A stretch of DNA of 64,000 nucleotides from Dyadobacter diqingensis. Lineage in GTDB: Bacteria; Bacteroidota; Bacteroidia; Cytophagales; Spirosomataceae. The notes under the pieces are model-generated. The model saw only the letters and a list, made by a program, of their open reading frames with translations. It ran no database searches and was not told the origin of the DNA. Shown in pieces: positions 27,433 to 38,200 of this stretch. Numbering within the stretch: the first letter of the stretch is position 1; each line of letters begins with the position of its first letter. Location: positions 567,392-631,391 of the forward strand of contig NZ_JAMXKF010000002.1 in the NCBI RefSeq assembly GCF_024220585.1, given 5' to 3'. A program made the position numbers and the translations under genes.

Positions 27433-28029
27433 ATGTCAGTTTTTAATTTAAATGAGCAGAATGCAAACCTGGATAATAAAATTGTGGCAGGACTGGAACG
27501 TCTTTCACAGGTATTCAGGATTTTGCTCTGGGAAAAGGCGAAAGAACATAGTTTAAGTCCTATTCAAATTCAGCTGCTGATTTTTATCAGGCATCACCGG
27601 GCCGACCGGACTACGGTAAGTTATCTCGCGAAAGAATTTAACCTGACCAAGCCGACCATCAGTGATGCCATTAAAATACTTGAACAGAAAAAGCTGATCG
27701 AAAAATTTACGGATCACAGCGATACCCGGAGTTATACGATCCAGCTTACGGAGACAGGTGATAAAGTAGTTTCCGAAACTGAGAATTTCACAAATCCGCT
27801 GACTGAGATTATCGCAAGATCAGATCAGGATGATAAACTGGTGTTGTGGGAAAATATATCGGGCTACATCAGGCTGCTCAACAAACTGGAAGTGATCAGT
27901 GTGCAGAGGACCTGTTTCAATTGCCGGTATTTTTCGTCCCATAACGGGAAGCACTTTTGTAATTTACTCAATCTTAAATTATCCTCCGAAGATATCAGGA
28001 TAGATTGCGGTGAATTTGAAAACGCTTAG
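27433..28029 (+). CDS. MarR-family regulator with a C-terminal four-cysteine cluster
   Basis: The 198-residue protein has a MarR winged helix (about 20-150): recognition region VSYLAKEFNLTKPTISDAIK and wing KKLIEKFTDHSDTRSY. A C-terminal extension carries Cys161, Cys164, Cys176 and Cys192 (CFNCRYFS, HFCNLL, DCGEF), spaced C-x2-C-x11-C-x15-C. Four such Cys can hold zinc or an iron-sulfur cluster, so the protein may sense metal or oxidant. MarR proteins bind palindromes of about 20 bases; two matching palindromes precede the first two genes of this cluster. It starts 27 bases after the DUF2024 stop, probably in the same mRNA. Confidence 0.88.
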   Translation: MSVFNLNEQNANLDNKIVAGLERLSQVFRILLWEKAKEHSLSPIQIQLLIFIRHHRADRTTVSYLAKEFNLTKPTISDAIKILEQKKLIEKFTDHSDTRSYTIQLTETGDKVVSETENFTNPLTEIIARSDQDDKLVLWENISGYIRLLNKLEVISVQRTCFNCRYFSSHNGKHFCNLLNLKLSSEDIRIDCGEFENA

Positions 28030-28193
28030 AAAACCAAGGCAAAACCCGATCCAGGCAGTCGGAAAATATACGTATATAGCTCATAGATTGCTGGAATCGG
28101 GGACAAAATTGTTTTTATTTCAACAATTTTATTCAAAACGGTAGTAACTTTAATCGGAAATAGTGACTACCTGTTAGCCAAGACGTACACCCT

Positions 28194-31100
28194 ATGAATC
28201 AGAATGAAACAACGGAAAGGGAAATTTTGCTCTCGATCAGCAATGCGATTGCTGGTGTGAAAGACCGGAATTCTCTATTGAAGGTGATCAATGATAACCT
28301 GAGAAATCTGTTTTATTTTACTCATACGGCTACGCTTCAATTCGATAAAAACCGGCAGTTCATGACGACTTTCCTGCTCGACCCAAACTCGGTCAGCAAG
28401 TCGGATCCGGACTATGACCAGATCGTTTCACGCCCTATTCCCGTTCAGGATGGCATCTACAACGTTTTGTTTGAAGCAAACACGCCGGTAGTTTTTGATA
28501 TTGCCAAAAAAGCTGCGGCTATTGATGTGCCTGATTACGTCAGAATGACCCATAAAGCCGGATTAAAGGAATTTATGGTGGTGGCTTTGCGAACGGCAGA
28601 CGAAAAACCTATTGGCGCCATCAGCTTTTATTCCGACAAAACGGACAGTTTTGGAAGCAATATCGTCACGCTGATTCACGGAATCGCCTGCCACATTTCG
28701 ACTGCCATGGAAAACATCCTTTATCACGAGGAACTTCTGATGCTTGGCAGAGAGAAAGAAATCCTCTTTGAGATTGGGAATTTGATGGTTGCGGTAAAAG
28801 ACAAAGATGATTTCATAAACCTGATTAATACCGGGCTAAAAAAATACATCCCTTATGACGAGAACAATGTGCTGGTTTACAACAAGCAGACTGAGTCTTA
28901 CAAAATATTTTCATTTGGGGTACTGCCGAAACGTTTTTCGGATCCGCGTTTTCACGAAATGACCCGCGTCGAATATCCGGACTTAAACAGCCAGAGAGTA
29001 ACACATTATCCCGAATTAACCGAGGTGAAAAATCTTGTGGATGAGGGAAGCGACTGGGGTAAGGCGATCTACGAAATGGGCGTCCGGCAACTTGTCCATT
29101 TGAAACTTCTTGACGGCAGCGAAACCCTGGGACAGCTGGTTCTCTTGTCCGAGCACGAAAATGTGTTTACACCGGAACACCTTTCGCTGCTTAAAAACAT
29201 CTCGTTTAATCTCGCAAAAGCACTTGCCAATATTCTGGCCAGCGAGGAGATCAGGATACGCAACGACGAAAAATCTGTGCTATTGTCGCTTGGAAAGCAT
29301 CTAGCCCAGACCAGAAATAAAGTTGACTTGCAGGAAGTAATGCATCTCGAATTAAAAAAACTGTTTTACTTCTCCCACAGTACAATCATTCTGCTTTCAA
29401 AAGATAAAAAATCTTACGAAAACTTTGTAGATGCAACCGGTGAAGTGCCGGCAAAAAACCATCCGAAAAATACTTTTCAGGCATCCATTGATTTTAATCT
29501 CTGCTCCATTCTTGATAACAATAAACCATTGTTTATTGATCTGGATAAACTGGTAAAAACAGATTCGCTGCCGGAGGTTTTACAATTCCAACATAGCATC
29601 GGTACACGGGAAATGGTTTCTGTGGGCCTTAAAAATGAAAAAGAAGTATTTGGCATTCTGAATTTTTACTCAGACAGGCCAAACAACTTCAAGGATAATC
29701 ACCTCGATATCATTCAGGGAGTTGCGCACCAGATTGCCATCGCGGTCGCTAATATTATTGCAAACGAAAATCTTGAAAAAAAAGAGAAGGATACTAAAAT
29801 ATTGTTATCGTTAAGTGCTGATATTGATAAGGTTAAAAATCGGAAAGATCTGCTTTTGATCATTAAACATAAGCTCAAAGAACTACTGTCATTTACCGAC
29901 ATTGCCATTACGCTGTACAATTCCGAAAACCAGACATTCAAAGTTTTTGCCCATCATTTAACAGATAAAAGAGAGCAGCATCCTGAATTCAAAAATGTAA
30001 TTATCCCCGAATACGCTGTGCATGATGGCATTCACGACGTTGCATTAGGCCATGATGAACCGGTTATTATAGCCATTGAAGACGCTGCATCAAACCCCGG
30101 AAAACATGAAGGGACGCAGTTCATCTACGAAATGGGCATTAAAAAAATGCTGTTGGTAAAGCTGACCAGCAACAATGACGTGATCGGTTTTCTAAATATT
30201 TTGTCAGAAAGTGAGACTGCATTTGAGGAAATCAATCTGACAATCCTGAAAGGGATAACCGACCAGCTTTCCACTGCCATTTCGACTGTTTTATCACTGG
30301 AAGAAATTACACGTCGCGACCGGGAAAACGAAATTCTGCTATCGATCAGCAACGCGCTGTCCTCGACCCGCAACAAGAGAGATCTGATGGCTTCCATTAA
30401 GCAACCTCTGAAATCGACTCTGACTTTTTCGGATATGTGCGTAGCCTGGTATGATATTAAAAAAGGGCTTTATTCAATTTTCGCCCGCGATAATGAAAAG
30501 ACGGTTCAGCATCCTGATTTTGAAAGGGTTGTCTCCGTGATGTTCCCCATTAATGACGGACTGCACAACGTGGTTATGGAATCTGAATGTCCGGTTGTTT
30601 TTTCATTCGGAATGCTTGCCAATATGAAAATGCCCCATATTGAATTCATTATCAATGCCGGCATTCGCGAAGTAGCCTCTGTTCGGCTCAGGTATAACAA
30701 TGAGATTATCGGTGCACTCGTGCTGCTTTCGGAAGAGGACAATTCTTTTTCACAGGACGACAAAAACCTTCTCGAAAAACTTTCGCACCATCTCGCAACG
30801 GCCGTTTCCAATATTATTGCCAATGAAAAAATTGAACAGCAGCTCGAAGAAATAAGCAGGTACAAACAGCAGCTGGAAGACGAAAACCTTTATTTGCAGC
30901 AGGAAGCCAGCAGCGGTTATTCCTATAACGACATCATCGGAGCCAGCGCCGGCATGCAGCAGGTATTTCATCTGCTTTCCCATGTTTCGTTCACCAACAG
31001 TACTGTTTTAATTTTAGGCGAAACCGGTACCGGCAAGGAGCTGATTGCCAGGGCAATTCATAACTCCTCTTCCCGAAAAAACAAACTGATGGTAAAAGTG

Positions 31101-31886
31101 AACTGTGCCGCCCTGCCCGCGAATCTGATCGAAAGTGAGTTATTTGGACATGAACGAGGCAGTTTTACCGGTGCTACCGAACGTCGCCTGGGAAAGTTTG
31201 AGTTAGCTAACCACGGCACTTTATTTCTGGACGAGATTGGAGAAATGCCGCTTGATTTGCAGGTAAAATTATTAAGGGCCCTTCAGGAGAGAGAAATTGA
31301 AAGAGTTGGCGGAAAAGGCACGATAAAAATAGATGTGCGGATTATTGCCGCTACAAACAGAAACCTGCAAAAGGAAGTAAATGAAGGTCGGTTCCGCAGC
31401 GACCTGTATTATCGTTTGAATGTCTTTCCCATTACCCTGCCTCCGCTTCGGGAGCATAAGGAAGATATTCCCACGCTCGTTTCTCATTTTATTGAGAAGT
31501 ACGCCAAAAATAACGGGAAGAAAATAAGCCAGATTTCCAGCCAGGCTATGAAGGAACTGATGGCCTACAACTGGCCGGGCAATGTCAGGGAACTGGAACA
31601 TTTGATCGAACGGAGTATTTTGATGAGCACCGGACCGGTCATCCGCGATATGCATTTGCCCAAACTAAAATCCGGAGAAAACAGGTCTCCGCAAACAGAC
31701 GGATATTTCAAAACGCACGAAGAACATGAGCGCGACTACATCATCGAGGTATTGAATAAATGTAATGGCAAAATTTTCGGACCCGGCGGTGCTGCCGAAA
31801 TTTTGGACATAAAAGTGGGTACGCTTAATTCAAAGATCAAAAAACTGGGTATTAAAAAGGAGCAGATATTCATTCAAAAACCATAA
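28194..31886 (+). CDS. sigma-54-dependent transcriptional activator with five tandem GAF domains
   Basis: The 1230-residue protein has five GAF-type sensor units of about 175 residues each (starting near 8, 190, 360, 530 and 705). Each opens with a helix such as [20 protein letters not shown] or [21 protein letters not shown] coiled coil (about 880-905) leads to an AAA+ domain with Walker A GETGTGKE (about 941-948), the sigma-54 contact loop GSFTGA (989-994), Walker [11 protein letters not shown] and the arginine-finger region. A Fis-type helix-turn-helix ends the protein ([20 protein letters not shown]). The contact loop has Ser in place of the usual Ala of GAFTGA, a tolerated variant. No sigma-54 promoter was identified nearby, so targets are unknown. 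The stop is 1 base from the convergent MocR gene. Confidence 0.93.
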   Translation: MNQNETTEREILLSISNAIAGVKDRNSLLKVINDNLRNLFYFTHTATLQFDKNRQFMTTFLLDPNSVSKSDPDYDQIVSRPIPVQDGIYNVLFEANTPVVFDIAKKAAAIDVPDYVRMTHKAGLKEFMVVALRTADEKPIGAISFYSDKTDSFGSNIVTLIHGIACHISTAMENILYHEELLMLGREKEILFEIGNLMVAVKDKDDFINLINTGLKKYIPYDENNVLVYNKQTESYKIFSFGVLPKRFSDPRFHEMTRVEYPDLNSQRVTHYPELTEVKNLVDEGSDWGKAIYEMGVRQLVHLKLLDGSETLGQLVLLSEHENVFTPEHLSLLKNISFNLAKALANILASEEIRIRNDEKSVLLSLGKHLAQTRNKVDLQEVMHLELKKLFYFSHSTIILLSKDKKSYENFVDATGEVPAKNHPKNTFQASIDFNLCSILDNNKPLFIDLDKLVKTDSLPEVLQFQHSIGTREMVSVGLKNEKEVFGILNFYSDRPNNFKDNHLDIIQGVAHQIAIAVANIIANENLEKKEKDTKILLSLSADIDKVKNRKDLLLIIKHKLKELLSFTDIAITLYNSENQTFKVFAHHLTDKREQHPEFKNVIIPEYAVHDGIHDVALGHDEPVIIAIEDAASNPGKHEGTQFIYEMGIKKMLLVKLTSNNDVIGFLNILSESETAFEEINLTILKGITDQLSTAISTVLSLEEITRRDRENEILLSISNALSSTRNKRDLMASIKQPLKSTLTFSDMCVAWYDIKKGLYSIFARDNEKTVQHPDFERVVSVMFPINDGLHNVVMESECPVVFSFGMLANMKMPHIEFIINAGIREVASVRLRYNNEIIGALVLLSEEDNSFSQDDKNLLEKLSHHLATAVSNIIANEKIEQQLEEISRYKQQLEDENLYLQQEASSGYSYNDIIGASAGMQQVFHLLSHVSFTNSTVLILGETGTGKELIARAIHNSSSRKNKLMVKVNCAALPANLIESELFGHERGSFTGATERRLGKFELANHGTLFLDEIGEMPLDLQVKLLRALQEREIERVGGKGTIKIDVRIIAATNRNLQKEVNEGRFRSDLYYRLNVFPITLPPLREHKEDIPTLVSHFIEKYAKNNGKKISQISSQAMKELMAYNWPGNVRELEHLIERSILMSTGPVIRDMHLPKLKSGENRSPQTDGYFKTHEEHERDYIIEVLNKCNGKIFGPGGAAEILDIKVGTLNSKIKKLGIKKEQIFIQKP

Positions 31887-31887
31887 G

Positions 31888-33330
31888 TCAAATCACCGAT
31901 GCGATGGTGCGAATGCCTTCTTCCAGTTCTGCTGCTGTGAGTGACGCATAACCCAGCCTGAGTGCATTCAGTGATTTTCCATCAAAGGAAAACCGCTCGG
32001 TAGACATGACAGAAACACCCTTTTTTAACAATTGTGAGGATAACATTTCGGTGCTTAGTTCATGATTGAATTTTATCCAGAAGGCAAGCCCGCCCTCGGG
32101 TTTCCGGTATGTTATCCGATCTCCCAAATAACGACGAAGGTTTTGATCCATAACCTCCCGTCGCTCTTTGTAAACGTTGTAAGCCCTTTTGGCATGGCGG
32201 TTGATAGCGCCGTTTTCCATCAATTCCGCAATGGCCTGTTCCATAATAACGTCCCCCTGCCGGTCTATGATCGATCGTAGTTGTGACAATGATGATATAA
32301 ATTCCGCAGGGCCGGTAACATAGCCAATCCTTACAGCCGGAGCAACCAGTTTACTCAACGAACTGATATAGATCACATTGACGGCCTGAACTTCACTGGC
32401 CAGAGGCAGCAGACTTTTGGTTTCAAAGTGATATTCATGGTCATAATCGTCTTCGATAATTGCAAATCCATAGCGGTTGGAAAGCTCGATCAGTTTCAGC
32501 CGCCTCTCCACTTTCATACTCACGGCTGTTGGAAACTGGTGGTGTGGTGTCACGTAAACCGCTTTGAGTCGTTTAACCTTACAAATCTGCTCCAATTCGT
32601 CAACGACCAAACCCTTTTCATCGACGTTTACCGTGATCATTTGCGCACCGGCATTTTTAAAAGTTTGCCACGCCGGCAGATATCCGGGACACTCCATCGC
32701 CACATAATCGCCAGTCTTAATCAGTGTATTGACCGTCAAATACAAAGCCATCTGACTTCCGCGCGTGATACAGATGTTGGCAAAATTAGCCGTCATACCT
32801 CTTTTGTGTGAAAGCATATCAGCCAATGCCACGCGCAGCCTCTCATCACCTTGCTCATGCCCGTATCCCATCATTCGCCATCTCGTCTTTTGCTGAAAAA
32901 TCCGTTTGTAAGCCTTCGCCAGCTCATCCATTGGCGCTAAACGAACATCCGGCAACCCGTCATTGAAAGTGATCAGACTTGAAGGTGTTCTGGCTTGCAG
33001 CGTTTCAATGTTGCTATGATTGTTGAATTGAAAATTGCTTCCGGCATTGGTTTGGGTCGTTTTTAATTTGGGTAATTCCGCCGAAACAAATGTCCCTTTT
33101 TTATCCGCTGTTTCGAGCCAGCCCTCCGCAATCAGCGCATCGTAGGCCAATACAACAGTTTTTCTGTTTACGCCAATATCTTCTGCAAGCACACGTGTTC
33201 CCGGCAACGCAGTTCCGGGTTTTAGTCTTCCTTTTCTGATTTCTGCAATAATCCCTTCCGCTATCTGCCTGTAAACGGCAAGTTTATTTCCAAAGTCAAG
33301 CGTAAGAATCGTTTTCCAGGGTCTGAGCAT
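31888..33330 (-). CDS. MocR/PdxR-type regulator: GntR helix-turn-helix fused to a PLP aminotransferase-like domain
   Basis: The protein (480 residues from ATG 33330) has a GntR winged helix at about 15-80 (AVYRQIAEGIIAEIRKGRLK, VLAEDIGVNRKTVVLAYDAL) and a type-I aminotransferase-like domain from about 110. The PLP Lys is in YISSLSKLVAPAVRIGYV, and EDDYDHEY is typical of the family. These regulators bind PLP or amino-acid derivatives and usually control a neighbouring gene. It is divergent from a cupin/DapA-type pair. An upstream ATG at 33339 would place the start codon inside one copy of a direct repeat (33331-33363); the downstream ATG keeps that repeat outside the gene. Confidence 0.92.
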   Translation of the reverse strand: MLRPWKTILTLDFGNKLAVYRQIAEGIIAEIRKGRLKPGTALPGTRVLAEDIGVNRKTVVLAYDALIAEGWLETADKKGTFVSAELPKLKTTQTNAGSNFQFNNHSNIETLQARTPSSLITFNDGLPDVRLAPMDELAKAYKRIFQQKTRWRMMGYGHEQGDERLRVALADMLSHKRGMTANFANICITRGSQMALYLTVNTLIKTGDYVAMECPGYLPAWQTFKNAGAQMITVNVDEKGLVVDELEQICKVKRLKAVYVTPHHQFPTAVSMKVERRLKLIELSNRYGFAIIEDDYDHEYHFETKSLLPLASEVQAVNVIYISSLSKLVAPAVRIGYVTGPAEFISSLSQLRSIIDRQGDVIMEQAIAELMENGAINRHAKRAYNVYKERREVMDQNLRRYLGDRITYRKPEGGLAFWIKFNHELSTEMLSSQLLKKGVSVMSTERFSFDGKSLNALRLGYASLTAAELEEGIRTIASVI

Positions 33331-33363
33331 CTGGACCATCTGTTTAGTTTAAAACTGGGCCAT
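33331..33363. promoter_or_regulatory. direct repeat, candidate MocR-type operator
   Basis: CTGGACCAT (33331-33339) and CTGGGCCAT (33355-33363) are direct copies with one difference and 24 bases between their starts. MocR-family regulators typically recognise direct repeats in the gap between themselves and the divergent target. The repeat lies just upstream of the preferred MocR start and about 85-120 bases before the cupin gene. Confidence 0.6.
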
Positions 33364-33448
33364 TTTAGTAATCCAAAAATAAACAATTTTTGCAGAGTCA
33401 AAACGCGATTGAGACCAATATATTTTTCACCAATAACCGCTTAATACC

Positions 33449-33922
33449 ATGGAAGACATCACAGAAAAAACAAAAGCGCAATTTTCGTCAAAGGATTTCC
33501 ATCAGACGTTTGCCCGCCCGACCTATGTAAAACCAGAGAAACTGATCCATCAGAATGTCGAAAATGCAGGAGAACACAGCCAATTCTCAACAGAACGAAA
33601 ACATCCGGTTTTCTTCGTCGATCTGCCTACCAAAAATGTAAGTCTTACCATCGGAGGCCTATTACCCGGACAACTGACCAACAGGCACCGTCATACCTAT
33701 GAGACAGTGCTTTATGTACTCGAAGGCACAGGATTCACCGAGGTTGAAGATGAAAAGGTTGAGTGGAAAGCCGGAGACGCCGTTTACATTCCAAGCTGGG
33801 CCTGGCACAGACATCAGAACCTGAGTGACTCCCAGCCGGCAAAATACATTGCCTGTGAAAATGCACCGCAATTGCAGAATCTCGGTGTGGCACTGAGAGA
33901 GGAAGAAGGACGCGATTTATAA
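33449..33922 (+). CDS. cupin-domain protein
   Basis: The 157-residue protein is a single cupin barrel with metal ligands in the expected places: His80, His82 and Glu85 (NRHRHTYETVLYVLEG) and His120 (SWAWHRHQN), the second motif being GDAVYIPSWAWHRH. Single cupins serve as dioxygenases, isomerases or small-molecule sensors; the sequence does not decide. It is followed after 63 bases by a DapA-family enzyme and is divergent from a MocR-type regulator, which suggests a catabolic pair acting on an amino- or keto-acid. Confidence 0.85.
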   Translation: MEDITEKTKAQFSSKDFHQTFARPTYVKPEKLIHQNVENAGEHSQFSTERKHPVFFVDLPTKNVSLTIGGLLPGQLTNRHRHTYETVLYVLEGTGFTEVEDEKVEWKAGDAVYIPSWAWHRHQNLSDSQPAKYIACENAPQLQNLGVALREEEGRDL

Positions 33923-33985
33923 AAATCCCCGGGCAGGTAATCCTGAACGAGGGAATACCTGCCTTCAACCATCAAACCAGAAAAC

Positions 33986-34870
33986 ATGAGCAGCAACAAA
34001 ACTTTCAAAGGCATTATCGCCTACCCCATCACCCCTTTTGATCAGCATGAAAACGTCGACATTTCATTATTCAAAGCACTGACTGAACGTTTAGTCATAT
34101 CCGGTGCCAACGCCATCGCCCCTCTGGGAAGCACAGGCGTACTCCCATATCTGAATGACGACGAAAAGGAAGCCATAACCGAGGCGACCTTAAAGCAAGT
34201 GAACGGCCGCGTCCCGGTACTTGCCGGGGTCTCAAACCTAACGACCGACAAGACCGTTTATCACGCAAAATTTGCAGAAAAGGCAGGAGCAACGGCGGTT
34301 ATGATCATTCCCATGAGCTACTGGAAACTATCTGATGACGAAATTTTCACGCATTATGAAAAAGTCGCCAGCAGTATTAACATCCCGATCATGGCATATA
34401 ATAATCCCGCAACGGGCGGTATCGATATGGCGCCTGCACTGCTTAAAAGGCTGTTGCAAATACCCAACGTCACCATGATCAAAGAAAGTACGGGAGATGT
34501 GCAGCGCATGCATTATCTGCGCAGGGAACTCGGTGAAGAAGTAGCCTTTTACAACGGCTCAAATCCTTTGGCACTCGCTGCATTTGCCGCCGGCGCATCG
34601 GGATGGTGCACAGCTGCACCGAATCTGATACCGGAATTAAATAACAAACTGTATCTGGCTGTTCAGGAAAATGACCTGACTAAGGCACAGGAAGTTTTTT
34701 ACAAACAATTTGATCTGCTACAATTTATCGTCGCCAAAGGATTGCCCCGGGCGATAGAAGCGGGTTTAAAAATACAGGGTATCGAAAGTGGTTATCTCAG
34801 AAGCCCTTTGAAAGGGCTTGAACCAGCCGATTATCTAAAACTCGAACAAATTTTAAGTGTTTTGAAATAA
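33986..34870 (+). CDS. DapA-family (dihydrodipicolinate synthase-like) aldolase or hydratase
   Basis: The 294-residue TIM-barrel protein keeps the Schiff-base Lys166 (MIKESTGD), the catalytic Tyr138 (MAYNNPA) and the substrate loop PLGSTG (47-51). The family includes DHDPS, N-acetylneuraminate lyase, KDG aldolase and related enzymes that add or split pyruvate. Since housekeeping lysine synthesis genes are not nearby and the context is a MocR regulator plus a cupin, a catabolic role on a keto-acid or hydroxyproline-like substrate is more likely than lysine synthesis. The exact substrate cannot be read from sequence. Confidence 0.88.
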   Translation: MSSNKTFKGIIAYPITPFDQHENVDISLFKALTERLVISGANAIAPLGSTGVLPYLNDDEKEAITEATLKQVNGRVPVLAGVSNLTTDKTVYHAKFAEKAGATAVMIIPMSYWKLSDDEIFTHYEKVASSINIPIMAYNNPATGGIDMAPALLKRLLQIPNVTMIKESTGDVQRMHYLRRELGEEVAFYNGSNPLALAAFAAGASGWCTAAPNLIPELNNKLYLAVQENDLTKAQEVFYKQFDLLQFIVAKGLPRAIEAGLKIQGIESGYLRSPLKGLEPADYLKLEQILSVLK

Positions 34871-35292
34871 TATATAGAAGAGCCGGTAAAACGAAAAAGA
34901 GCAAAACATCCTTCATTTTCTTAGTTTAAAACAACAATATCTTTCTGTGTTACAGGAGGATATTGTTGTTTATGGTAGAAAATATTCTATAACATACTGT
35001 TAATCAAAGCAATTAATTTAATTTTTATTGTAGACATCTTTCTACAAATCTTCTCCCATTCCTCGACAAAAGATTCTCTCAGGCTGATCTAGTTTTGACC
35101 ATCAATGTGAATGATCCTTGTAAATCTGTTTTACTTATCACCTCAAACTAGTTACAAAAAAAATCTACCCTCCTGTTCACTACCCATACACACTACGTTC
35201 AATTTCTCACCTAACCCACCATACATGGAAAAATAAAAATAAGAAAATCTTCACCTGTTATCAGTTTTAAACACCATCCAAAAGATCTGTCT
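34871..35292. other. intergenic region before the giant T9SS protein gene
   Basis: About 420 bases. The left part holds a long hairpin (34929-34971) after the DapA-family gene. The rest is AT-rich and probably contains the promoter of the large gene. I found no small gene or repeat. Confidence 0.4.
34929..34971 (+). terminator. hairpin after the DapA-family gene
   Basis: A 13-base AT-rich stem (AAACAACAATATC, 34929-34941, with 34959-34971) encloses a loop with its own small CTGT/ACAG stem. The right arm is T-rich (TTGTTGTTT), so termination after the cupin/DapA unit is plausible although there is no long T-run. Confidence 0.5.
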
Positions 35293-38200
35293 ATGATCCG
35301 AAATTATTTACTTACAATTTTCATTTTGTGCTGGACGACGGCTGCGTCGTTTAGTCAAAAAAGGACTACAAGCAGTCCTTTTCACTCGCCTCCCGGCAAG
35401 CCAACGGTTCCTGCCGCATTGAAGGATAAAACTTCCGAATGGCTAAAAAAAGACAACGAAGGTTTCATTGAAAACAAAGGACAAATCGTCGACGAAACCG
35501 GGAAACCCAATAAGGCTGTAAAATACCTGCTGAATATGCAGGGGCTAAACGTCCAACTTAGAAAAAGCGGTTTCAGTTATGATACCTATGTTGCGAAAAA
35601 TAAAAAAGGCAGCAAACCATCTTCAACCAAAGGTTCCGCCCTTCATTTTCACCGCGTGGACATTGATCTGGAAGGAGCCAATACACACGCACTTATAGTT
35701 CCCGAAAAACAGGTTGGCGATGTGACGAATGTCTACAACGAACTTGGACAATTTCAGGGTATCAGAAGTTTCGGCAAAGTGACTTACAAAGACATTTACC
35801 CCGGCATTGACCTGGAATTTGTAGCAAGCAAAGGCACTGACAAACCTGTCGAATATAACTTTATCGTGCACCCCGGGGCTGATGCGTCGCTGATCAAATT
35901 GAAATACAACAGCGGAAGTGACATCGCCCTGAAAAACGGAAAGATAGAAATGCAGCTGGCATTTGGGAAACTGAGTGAAAGTATTCCGGCAAGCTGGATA
36001 AAGCAAAGCGGTAAAAATATGGCGGTGCGTTACAAAACGGAGCGCCCGGACCTTTTTGCTTTTAACGTCCCCGCATATGATAAAACCAAAACACTGGTCA
36101 TTGACCCTACGCCAACTGTGCTTTGGGCAACGTATTATGGCGGCAGTGATTCTGATCTCGTTTATTCAGTAAACAGTGATCCGGCTGGGAATATCTACGT
36201 TACGGGATCAACTTTTAGTACTTCAGGTATTGCAACAGCATCTCCCGCACATCAGGTGAGTTTTTCGGGACCAAGTGGTTTTACAGACGCATTTGTTGCG
36301 AAATTCAATAACGCCGGTGTGAGACAATGGGGAACGTACTATGGAGGAAACGGGACCACGGATAGCGGGTATGACCTTGTGTCGGATGGCACCGCCGTAT
36401 ATTTGGCAGGCAATACCAGCACTTCTACCGCTGGCCTCATTGGAGCGGGAGGGCACCAAAATACGCTTGGAGGTGGTTCAGATGGAATGCTGGTCAAATT
36501 CAACGCTTCCAATGGCTCCAGGCTTTGGGGAACGTATTATGGCGGAGCAGGTTTTGAGCAGTTTAACAGTGTTATTCTGACGGCGGATGGCGGAATCATA
36601 GCTGCAGGAAGTTCTGCGTCTGCTAACGGGGCCAATATCATCGCTACACCGGGCGCACTAAAAACGATAATGAGCGGATCAACCCAAAACGGTATGGCTG
36701 TAAAATTCAATGCTGCCGGTGTGCGTCAATGGGGAACGTATTTTGGGGGCAATGTAAGTGACATGATCACCAGTTTAGATGTCGATGCAACGGGAAACAT
36801 TTATCTGGCAGGTTTAACGACCAGCTCCACGGGGATAGCCAGCTCCGGAGCCTTCCAGGCCACACTAGCCGGAAATCAGGATGGCTTCATTGCCAAAATG
36901 AACAGTACCGGAAGTTCACTACTTTGGAGTACTTATTTTGGCTCTACCGTAACAGCCGGTGAGACATTGGCTGGCATTAAAGTGGATCACGCAGGTGATG
37001 TCGTCGTGGTTGGCGAAATGTGGGGCGGTGGACTTGCAACTCCCGGCAGTTTTCAACCCAACTGGACCGCCAGCAGTGACTGGATTATTGCCAAATTTAA
37101 TCCTGCGGGCGCCCGGCAATGGGCTACTTATTTCGGAGCGGCTGGTCAGGAAGGACTGAACACTTTCGGCACACCGCTGGATATTGACGAAAACAATAAT
37201 ATTTTCGTCACCGGTGGTACGGCAGGTTCACCTTTAAGTTCTCTTACTTCTGCATGTAGTTTCCAAACGACCAAACTAAGCGGAAACACAGATATGCTAA
37301 CGCTCAAATTAAGCGCCGACGGCAGCAGCAGATTATGGGCTACTTATTTTGGTGGAGCAGGTATTGATAATGCTTATGGGATAAAGTATCTGGGAAATAA
37401 AACACTGATGGTTGTTGGGACTGCATCCACGGCTGGTCTGGCCACGGCTGGTGCACACCAAACGACTCCTGGAAGTACATCCGAAGGTATGATCGTGAAA
37501 TTTAAGGAAGATTATTTGTCGGAGGATTTCATAACAAACGCTTCCACCCTTTCACCGATGACGCAGAATGCCTGTATCCTCGGCATCCCGCAATTGATCA
37601 CCGGAAACGCAACGGGCGTACTGACACCATCTGATTATGTCAACAAGGTATTTTACCAGTGGCAGGAATCCGATAACGCAGCAGGCCCCTGGACGGATCT
37701 GCCGGGCGAGACTTTTAAAGATTTACAGCCACCTGCGTCTCAGACAACCAAGTACTATCGCCGGTTGTCAAAAGTCAATACAAGTTATTGTAATTTACTA
37801 ACAGTAGATGCCGCGACGTCACCGGTAACCAGCGTTGTGATCGGGACAAGTGCCTCGCCGATCGCCAATGCGGACGGCCCTCTATGGTATGTTTGTGCCA
37901 GTCCGAACAATACGGTCACATTAAACGGAAGTGCTACCGGCGGAGCAGGTTCATTTACGTATGAATGGTTTGCAGGAAGTGCTACCACAGCTGTGGCAAC
38001 CACGGCAGATTATACACCTACTGCAACTTCCGCAACTACTTATACCCTTAAAGTAACGGATGCAGCAGGTTGCTCCGATATCGATCAGGTGACGGTAACA
38101 CCTGCGGTAGCGAGCGCCGGGGCCGACAAATCCAATTGTGCGGGAGCAGGTGTTCAAATCGGCACTGCGCCTGTGTCCAGTCCGAATGTGGTATATTCCT

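Noticed and set aside
33986..34870. Housekeeping dapA for lysine synthesis
   Set aside because: The catalytic Lys and Tyr are present, but the neighbours (MocR regulator, cupin) indicate a dedicated catabolic or special-purpose paralogue, so the gene symbol is withheld.
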